From Diplosphaera chodatii (taxonomy: Eukaryota; Chlorophyta; Trebouxiophyceae; Prasiolales; Stichococcaceae), in NCBI GenBank assembly GCA_032358165.1, contig JAALGY010000014.1, forward strand, positions 1,164,964 to 1,228,963: a DNA stretch of 64,000 nt, given 5' to 3'. A model generated the notes under the pieces. It saw nothing but the letters and a program-made list of their open reading frames with translations, was not told the DNA's origin and searched no databases. A program made the translations under genes and the position numbers. Below, piece by piece: positions 57,097-64,000 of the stretch; position 1 is the first letter of the stretch, and every line of letters starts with the position of its first letter.

Positions 57097-57637
57097 TGCA
57101 CACGGTTCGTCCAGTCCTGTAAGACCGCACAGCCAGACAGGACACTGTAAACGCGGCATCATCTGGTCAGTCTGATGAGCTGCAACAAAGTGGGGATTGC
57201 TGCACAGCCAGACAGGCGCTACACAGATAACTGACTCGATATGCTGATATGCTGCCAATGAGCAACCTGCTTTACCTCGCAGTATTAAGTGACCAGGCTG
57301 TGGAGACACACAACTGTACTCGATTGCGGATTGAGACACGCTACCACAGCCATCTTTGAGGATACCTTGACACTCAGCATGTGCACATGACTACAGCACA
57401 TGACATACACAACTTTACTGCGCTGACGCACCTAGAACAGACGAACCTGGCCCTGTCTCTCTACACAGCAGGAGTCTCATTGCTACTGCATGCACGATCA
57501 CAAAGCCATGCATGATGACGCTGTCACAATATTTCTGCAGTGTCAACGACGACCTCAGCAGTGTTGGTCAGGGTTGAGCCAGACTCGCCAAGGTTTCTAC
57601 GGTTGCAACCTGCAGTAGCGCGGTTTGCCTTCCCAGT
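57097..57637. other. Convergent intergenic region between modules 1 and 2
   Basis: No gene is supported. It lies between the golgin-like stop (57096, +) and the stop of the F-box/LRR copy 2 (57638, -). A phrase CACAGCCAGACAGG occurs twice (about 57127 and 57205). Nothing else was recognised. Confidence 0.5.
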
Positions 57638-60350
57638 TCAGCCCGGCACAACATATCCAATGTTATTGATCCTTGGCGGCCTGTTGACTTCTTCTGTCAG
57701 AAACTCAGCTGCGTCATCAAGCTCGTTGTCCCACGTGCCGTCCTGCAGTTCAGCAGATGACGGTCGGCCACACTTCGGCTGAAGCTTGCAGCGTGGCGGT
57801 TTCCTGCGCGAGGTGCCGCGTTGAAAGCCCGCACTCAGCGCTATCATGTCACTGATGGAGGCTGGCGCCAGAACTTGGCCACGGTGCAACGTTATCTAGC
57901 AGGCCAAGCATGCAGCAGTTTTCAGTTGCTCACCTCGTCGTTCTCCCAGCGGCAGAGGGTTAGACGCGCTGTGGGTCTGACGAATTGTTGTTTGATGTCC
58001 AGCATGATTTGCGCCTGCAATGTGCAGGGAATCTGCCGTGAAACACCAGGCTCAGCAAATGTTGTGCATGCCATACCGTGTGGGGGGAATGAATCGAATG
58101 CTATTTGCAGGACTGCCGTACTGGAGTTGCCCTCTTGCAAATTGTAACAGTGGCTGATTCGAATCGTCGCACCTCCGTCTTGTTCCAGATATAGGTATCC
58201 CATGCCCGTATGACAAGCCGCTGAAAGTGAGCCAGCCCTGCAAACAGTTGCGCATCGCTGCGCTTCATCTTCAGCGGTGGGTTCCATGAGACGTCCAGCT
58301 TGCGCAAGGCGGTCATTTGCACAACCTCCTGCACCATGCAGCCACACACCAGATGTCAGACCGGGCGGGCACTTTGCAGCAGGGTCTTCAGCGTGTTGCA
58401 ATGTCAGCAGGCAGCGCTACGATGCGAGGGCCCACAGCAGCTGATCGCGTGGCTCTGAGATGCACTGAGAAACCACCACAGCTGCAGAGTTGGTGGAGCC
58501 ATGCGCCACATGATGCGCGTGGGCACATGCTGCACTGCATTTTGTGCTGGCATGCTTCAACAAAAGGGGTATCATGCTGCAGACATGAGCGACTTTGCTT
58601 GTGTTTGCAGGACACTGGTTGCTCTTTGGTTTTGCAAGGGTGGTGCCAGACCTTTGGGAGCTCCGACAGGGAGTTGTAGCGAAGGTCCAGCAGTTCCAGC
58701 GCGCCCAGCTTGAACCAGGACAGCACATGCGGCAGCTGGGTGGAGGTGAGGCCGTTGCCGTCAAGGCACACATGGCAGATGCTGAGGCCATCACTGTCGC
58801 CACCCAGCCCATTCGTCATGGCTGCCGCCAGTTGCCCACTGTTGCACAGCCTGAGGTATTTCAGCTTCGGCAGCAGCAGCAGCCGCCGTAACTGTGCGCC
58901 TACCTCAGGTGCCAACGCCAACTGCAGCACAACCAGGCACGGGGCTACAATAAGTGGGGGCAAACGACTGTAAACGACTTTGTCAACTGAGCATTTGCAA
59001 GGTGCCACGTGCAATGTGAGTGCTTGAGAGCACAAATTAATTCCCACCTGATCAAGCGTGAGGCCTGTGAGGTTGGTCAATCCAAATATGGCGGGTTGAA
59101 GCCCACATGCGCTGCTCAGGTCCAGCTCGACCAACGACTGCAATTTGGTAATGTGCAGCGGAAGGCTGACATGTGGCGGCGGTGCGCCCTGAGACGGCTT
59201 AGCACTCAGCAGCTGAAGCGAGGTGAGCTCTGAGGCGCAGGTGATCTCTGCGGGAAGGTCTCGCACGCCGCAGTTGTTCAGCGACAGCGTACGGAGGCTG
59301 CTGCAGGCGCGGAACAGCGCCGCCGGCAAGCTGCCAAATTGCAACATGTCGGGTACATGCCGCACGGTGATGAACAGCTGCCTCAAAGTGGTCAACGTCG
59401 ATAGTACTGTCGCAAAGCCCTGGGCCTTGATGGTGCCCACCCCTGCACATGTAATTTTATGTGCTTTGGTGTCATGCTCACACATGCACATCACCTTTGA
59501 GCGTGCATTCAGCATCAGTGCGGTGCATGGCAACACCGTATACACCACATCTGCAGAGCTGTAGCCGTGTACATGTTGTTCACAGCTGGCGCACCATTGA
59601 AAGTTATGAAGAGGTCCTTGAGGCTGTAAAGGCCCTGAACCAGCGGCTCAATCAGTTGGCCTGCGGTGGTGGCCCCCGGTTCTGGCTGCACAGACCTGTA
59701 CTCCAGGTAGCGCAGCCCGGAGCACATCCGCACAAAGCTAGCGTGCTGCAGGGGCAGGTCGAGCCCAGCAACATCCAGCGTGCGCAGGTCAGGCGCTGCT
59801 GCCAGCAGCGTCAAGCACGTCTGCAGCTTGAGGTGGCGGGAGGTCTCCGCTTCTGCCTGTGGCACATGGCATCAACACATGTTGTTGTGGCCCTCAGCAG
59901 CAGAAGCAGTCTCGCAACATGAAGCTCAAGTCCTGCAGCTTGGTGTCAGTTTGCTGGACTCATGTTCGCACCAGAAGCCACCGGATCTCGAAGTCCTGCA
60001 AGGAGGCCAGTCTCTGGCGTAGAAACCTCATGTGGGACAGCAGCCTGTCCTGGTCGCCCTCGTTGCCGCCAGTGGGCATAGTGCAGTCCCAACATAAGCT
60101 GCGCCACATCTTGCTGGGCTTGCTATGGAGACACTGCCAGCGCTTGCACACGCAAGGGACGACCATCAGCCTGCAGGGCACGCCACTATGTGTTAGCACA
60201 CCCAGCATTGCTCAGCACCCCTGCAACATGGGACGGCATTGCGAGAGCACACCTTTCTTTGATCGGCAGGTGCTGCAGGATCTCGAGGATGATGTCATCT
60301 GACAGTACAGAAAGTTCTGTTGCCGCTGGGGCGCAGCGGCGCTTGGCCAT
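57638..60350 (-). CDS. F-box/LRR protein (LRR gene 4, right copy of the duplicated module)
   Basis: Exon 1 (60350-60253, 98 bases, the same length as in the 53541 gene) encodes MAKRRCAPAATELSVLSDDI followed by ILEILQHLPIKE, an F-box start. Exon 2 continues LMVVPCVCKRWQCLHSKPSK. LRR exons follow: about 59857-59595 (LRTLDVAGLDLPLQHASF), about 59442-59050 (LRTLSLNNCGVRDLPAEI; LVELDLSSACG), about 58925-58650 (LELLDLRYNSLSELPK) and about 58330-58173 (LRKLDVSWNPPLKMKRSDAQ). Two C-terminal exons, 58014-57934 (27 codons, ending LCRWENDE) and 57742-57638 (DGTWDNELDDAAEFLTEE, TGA 57638-57640), complete it. An upstream ATG at 60404 is possible, but the paralogue supports 60350. Two introns between 59548 and 58388 are open and in frame. 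Probably an SCF substrate receptor; target unknown. Confidence 0.88.
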
Positions 60351-61232
60351 GGTTTGGGTGGACTGATTCGACGAATGCCTGCGTGACAGGTGTGACTTCC
60401 TCAAGACTCCTCCTCCTCCGTTGCATCATGCAGCGCATGATTCACCTGCCAAGGCTGCGCCCTTCAATGCTGCACCATGAGGTCCAATGAACCAGTTGTT
60501 GTTGCACACCAACCTGCATACACCAACCTTGAGGGTCGATCGCTCGCTGAGCTGTTCTTCTTCTCAGCTACGTTCTGATTGAACCTGCTGTAAGTGCTGG
60601 CTACACGTCATGCACCGCACATGCGCACCGCCACCAAAGAGAACAGCTGGCCTGCGAACGTCTCGTTCAGTGGCTGCAGAATGTCACTGGCTGATACCAG
60701 CTGTGCAAATGTTGATGCCGTGCGAAGCCAGGCTACGTAGATCACGAACACAACGCTGTTGTGCTGTTGTTGGCAAGGGCGCCGTCAGGGTTTGCTGCAC
60801 ACTCCTGCAAAAGCAACCCCAGCGTTGGCGCTGTCACCACTGAACATGTTCAGCATGCCAGGCGCGACCTCCAGCTCACTACAAGCTGGCTGCGGGGCAA
60901 GGAGGTCACAGACTCACAGTGTGTTGATGCAGTTGAACGTCTATCATCTCTTGGCGCATGCAAAGATCCGAGCTGATGCAAGATCTCGCGTTCACACAAC
61001 ACTGTTTGATCGCTGCGTGCATCTGCAGTCATTCTCGATGCTGCTATACATGTAAGCAACGCTGATACGGCCTGCAGCGTGTGCATGCACGGCTCCGTGC
61101 TGCTGGCACCTCACCAAAAGGCTGGCCTGATGTGCTTATTCGTGACACGGTTCCTCCTTGGCACCTGGCAGCAGAGGACAGCAGAGGCTAGCTGGCCACA
61201 AAATGAATTTTGCGCTCTCTAGGGTAGCTGCG
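60351..61232. promoter_or_regulatory. Head-to-head spacer of module 2, conserved with 53542-54400
   Basis: This is the counterpart of the spacer at 53542-54400, separating starts at 60350 (-) and 61233 (+). Conservation is patchy, with indels that break any shared frame. That favours shared promoter or UTR sequence over hidden exons, although an unrecognised non-coding transcript is possible. Confidence 0.5.
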
Positions 61233-62989
61233 ATGCAAGGCATGCATGCCAGGTGAGATCATGCATAAGCGGCGCATCGGCCCAGAGGGTGCTCTTAGAT
61301 CAGCAGTTCGCCGTGCTCGTCCCTCGTCGGTAGCCTGATTGTACACACAATGTCGTTCCGCATTGCTGCAGGCCTTTCACGGAAGCGAACCTCACCTCGC
61401 CGCGGCCGCAGCCGCTGGGCGCTGCCACCGAGAAGGAGCTCCTGACTGTCTTGCGGCGCAACTGCGGCGACGTAGCACCGGTGGCTGAGCTGGCGCAGGA
61501 GCTGCAAAACGTGCTGCTTGGGACCATATCTCTGGGCGATGCATCTCAGGCGGGGTGCGCAGCGCAGCAAAGACATGCGCACCCTGCTACACCAGGGCCC
61601 TTCCAGTGCGAGCTGTCGCTGAGGCACCAACCACCGAGCTGCCGACTGCAGGGCCGGAGCAACGAGGAGGAAGGACCGCCTCCTAGAGGTGGCATACCAG
61701 CTGGTGCTGCCGGCGCGCTATGTGCTACTCTCGGCGGCAGCCGTGATGGCAGTCTCGCAGCGGTTTCCTCTCTTCGGCGCCAACAGCACGCAAGTGATAA
61801 TGAACCTCCTGGCGCCGGGGGCCCTGGGCGAGGCCCTGTGTGCTGCACTGCTGCGGCCAAAGGTGGGTCTTCTGGTACTAGTACGAGGTTGATGCATGTG
61901 CAGCAGCATGGGCAGCTGTTGCAGCTGGAGCCCAATGCAGGCGAGTGCGCCAGGAACCTGATCAAGTCGATGGTTGACGTACAGGTGAGGAAGGCGCTGA
62001 GCGATGAATGCGTGATCAGGGCTGCGCTGATGGCCTTCCTGGCCCGTAGTATGGGCAGCCGCAGCCATGACGTCTCCGGCGTCCTCATGTCCTCTGTTAC
62101 GACCAGCATGTGTACCATGATCCTTGAGGAGGTGAGCTCCTCGTTCAGGCCAGTGCAGGCAGACGGTGTGTCTGTGGTGTGTCCGATCACACTGCGCTGC
62201 ATGTGGCAGCCTGACAGGTGTCTTGGCCTGTGTGATGACGCAGGGTCAACCATCTGTGTTCAACGTCAATGCATTGGTTCATATGTGTCGAGTGCACCCC
62301 ACTGCGCCTGCGCACAAGCCTGACGCATATTGCTTGGGCCCCGTGCAGGACCCAGGCAATGTGCCACGCTCCGTGACCATCTTCAAGTTCTTGGCATTTG
62401 CCATAAAGGAAGGGCTTCCAGCCCAGTACGAGCGCGCAGAGTGGCCCCGCGTGTCAGGTAAGCGTTATAACTGCATGTGACAGTGACAACGTCCACAGGA
62501 CTGGGAGGTCGGTGTCCAACCGAATGTCTCAGTCCGTGGGTGTGTACACACACTCTGCATCTGAAGCAAAGCGTATGCATGCTCTGCTAAGACGGTTTTC
62601 ATGTCAGCCTGTAGCTCGGCTGACTCCCTTCTCATGCAACTGCACCAGAGGAGATGGTCGTGGATGTGCTGCTGTGGGGCGAGCGGCTGAGGGGCATCGT
62701 TGCAAAGTCAGCAGCAGACCCTGGAGCGCAGCGCCATGCACAGGCTGCGAGCGCTCTCGAGCCTGTGCAGATGGTCTTGGGCAACCTGATGCAGGCTGCT
62801 TGTGCGCGCTTCTCTGCTCAGCCGAGGCTGCCGTACACCGCAGCGCGCCGAGTGCTGCAGCTGTTCCGCTTGCTGACAGGTGCATGGGGCAGAGGAGCAT
62901 CTTGATGGTACCTGCCTATGCAGCTGTTCTGTGCGCTCATCTACTTCACTGTCTCTTGCCGTGCTGTAGCGGCATCCAGCATCTGCTGA
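61233..62989 (+). CDS. Unrecognised helical protein sharing its first exons with the golgin-like gene
   Basis: Exon 1 is 61233-61252 (ATGCAAGGCATGCATGCCAG) and exon 2 starts 61372: PFTEANLTSPRPQPLGAATE followed by KELLTVLRRNCGDVAPVAEL. This is nearly identical to the gene at 54401. Later exons diverge: RKDRLLEVAYQLVLPARYVL and on to APGALGEALCAALLRPK (to about 61861), VRKALSDECVIRAALMAFLA to VTTSMCTMILEE (about 61985-62131), VPRSVTIFKFLAFAIKEGLP (about 62370) and EMVVDVLLWGERLRG to YTAARRVLQLFRLLTG (about 62653-62879). The sequence is helical and leucine/alanine rich, reminiscent of armadillo/HEAT-like folds, but no family is recognised. The 3' end is uncertain: a stop occurs at 62903 if the last intron is retained, or at 62987-62989 if the acceptor at 62969 is used. 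Confidence 0.5.
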
Positions 62990-63100
62990 ATGATCTGTGG
63001 CTTGTGACTGAAGCTGATGGTTGCCCGTGTATCCAGGGCATCTGACAGCATCGAGGATGGCGCACGCGCAGACGGCATCGCTGATGTTCCTCAGCTACGA

Positions 63101-63302
63101 GGGTTTAGGGTTTAGGGTTTTAGGTTTTAGGTTCTAGGATTTTAGGTTCTAGGGGTTTAGGGTTTATGGTTTTAGGGTTTAGGGTTCAGGGTTCAGGGTT
63201 TTAGGGTTTAGGGTTTAGGGTTCAGGGTTCAGGGCTTAGAGTTTAAGGGTTTTAGGGTTAGGGTTTAGGGTTCAGGGTTTAGGGTTTTAGGGTTTAGGGT
63301 TT
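63101..63302 (+). repeat. Degenerate telomere-like TTTAGGG array
   Basis: About 200 bases consist of TTTAGGG, TTTTAGGG, TTCAGGG and similar variants in one orientation. TTTAGGG is the telomere repeat of most plants and many green algae. The G-rich strand runs 5' to 3' toward the right edge, which is the orientation expected if the chromosome end lies to the right. It is followed by at least 700 bases of non-telomeric sequence, so here it is interstitial or subtelomeric, not the terminal tract. Confidence 0.92.
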
Positions 63303-64000
63303 GTACAAGGTGCTTCTACAGGGCTTAGGGTGGTTTAGTGTGGTTTTTGTGTTTACGGTGTTTTATCGTGTTTCTCAGTTTATGGCGACACTAGTGCTTC
63401 TGGCGTTATGGTGGTGTAGTGGACTCTCGTCGCGGGGTGCACGCTCGCGCGCGCCATAACCGTCCGTCTGGCCGGGCGCCGGCGAGAGGCCCGGCGCACG
63501 CGTTCATCTGAGCGCGCGGTACTGTGGGGCACCTCCAGGATGAAGCCTGCCCGTGACTGGCGCGGTGGGCTGATGGCTAAGTCAAACGCCGCGAAGGCGA
63601 CCACGGTGAAGAATGGCAGCCGGAGTGAGAAAGGCACTCAACGGACTGGTGGAGAGGGGGGGGGGGACAAGGGTGTGCAGGGAGAGAAGAGCAAAACCGC
63701 CTCGGCGATAGAGGCAGCAGGCCAGTACGGGAACGAACGACGGGACCACTGACGTCTGTCAGCGGCGAAGAACCTGACACCGCTAGAACGGTGGTGGGAC
63801 GACAGGAGCGAAAGAAGCAGAGCGCTGGCTCACAGGGGGGTGAAGACAAGGGGCACAGGGAACAGGTGGGACTGGGGAGGAAAGGGGAAAAAAAAGGGGG
63901 AAAGAGAAAGGCCAGGATGAAACGGGGGGAGACTGGAGGGAAGAAGGAAACATAGTAGAAGAGGAAATAGGGGGAAAAGAGTGGGAATAAGGCAAGCACT
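63303..64000. other. Subtelomere-like, G/purine-rich tail with no supported gene
   Basis: Composition changes sharply: a CpG-rich stretch (63430-63520), a run of 12 G near 63656, then long purine-only stretches (e.g. 63872-63910) to the edge. A 70-codon + frame (63540-63752, MKPARDWRGGLMAKSNAAKA...) is Lys/Gly-rich and a 140-codon - frame (63577-63999) is a Pro/Phe/Ser-rich shadow of the purine tract. Neither is recognisable. It could be the 5' part of a subtelomeric retroelement continuing beyond the window, but nothing proves this. Confidence 0.4.

Noticed and set aside
63577..63999. A 140-codon - frame rich in Pro, Phe and Ser, open at the window edge.
   Set aside because: It is produced by the purine tract on the other strand and is low complexity, with no domain.
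1..64000. CRISPR arrays, bacterial operons, prophage, rRNA or tRNA genes.
   Set aside because: None was recognised. The only direct repeats are the exon-edge duplications, simple repeats and the telomere-like array. No cloverleaf-forming tRNA was noticed, though a dedicated scan was not possible by eye.

Overview
The window looks like nuclear DNA of a green alga, most likely a trebouxiophyte of the Chlorella type. That is an inference from five things seen in the sequence: GC-rich exons of about 100-250 bases, many short introns that usually open with GTGCG or GTGAG and close with CAG, occasional GC-AG introns, gene families known from eukaryotes only, and a plant/green-algal type telomere-like array of TTTAGGG variants near the right end. 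No bacterial operon, CRISPR array, rRNA or tRNA gene was recognised.

From the left edge to 38350 (+ strand) there is one very large, intron-rich gene for a VPS13-family bridge-like lipid-transfer protein. Its N-terminal exons (start codon and chorein domain) lie upstream of the window. By rough addition the window holds about 90 or more exons and about 5,000 codons. In order these encode part of the lipid-conducting rod, a long disordered exon, more rod, a six-repeat adaptor-binding (VAB/SHR-BD) domain split by a large disordered insertion, two C2-like domains, the conserved VPS13 C-terminal region and a C-terminal PH-like domain.

From 39580 to about 63000 there is a cluster of six genes. 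Two F-box-like leucine-rich-repeat (LRR) genes stand head to head (39580-44828 on -, 45332-50137 on +). They are followed by a two-gene module present twice: an F-box/LRR gene on - (50865-53541; 57638-60350), each paired head to head with a + gene sharing a near-identical N-terminal exon (54401-57096; 61233-about 62989). Exon lengths, splice phases, C-terminal exons and parts of the intergenic spacers match between the two modules, so this is a segmental duplication. The partner genes differ downstream. The left one continues into coiled coil and a GRIP (golgin) domain that appears to carry a one-base frameshift. The right one continues into a helical protein I cannot place.

The right end holds about 200 bp of degenerate telomere-like repeat (63101-63302), then compositionally different, G- and purine-rich DNA to the window edge. 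This suggests a subtelomeric or rearranged position. A theme across the window is tandem duplication of exon edges together with their splice sites, seen in both VPS13 and an LRR gene.
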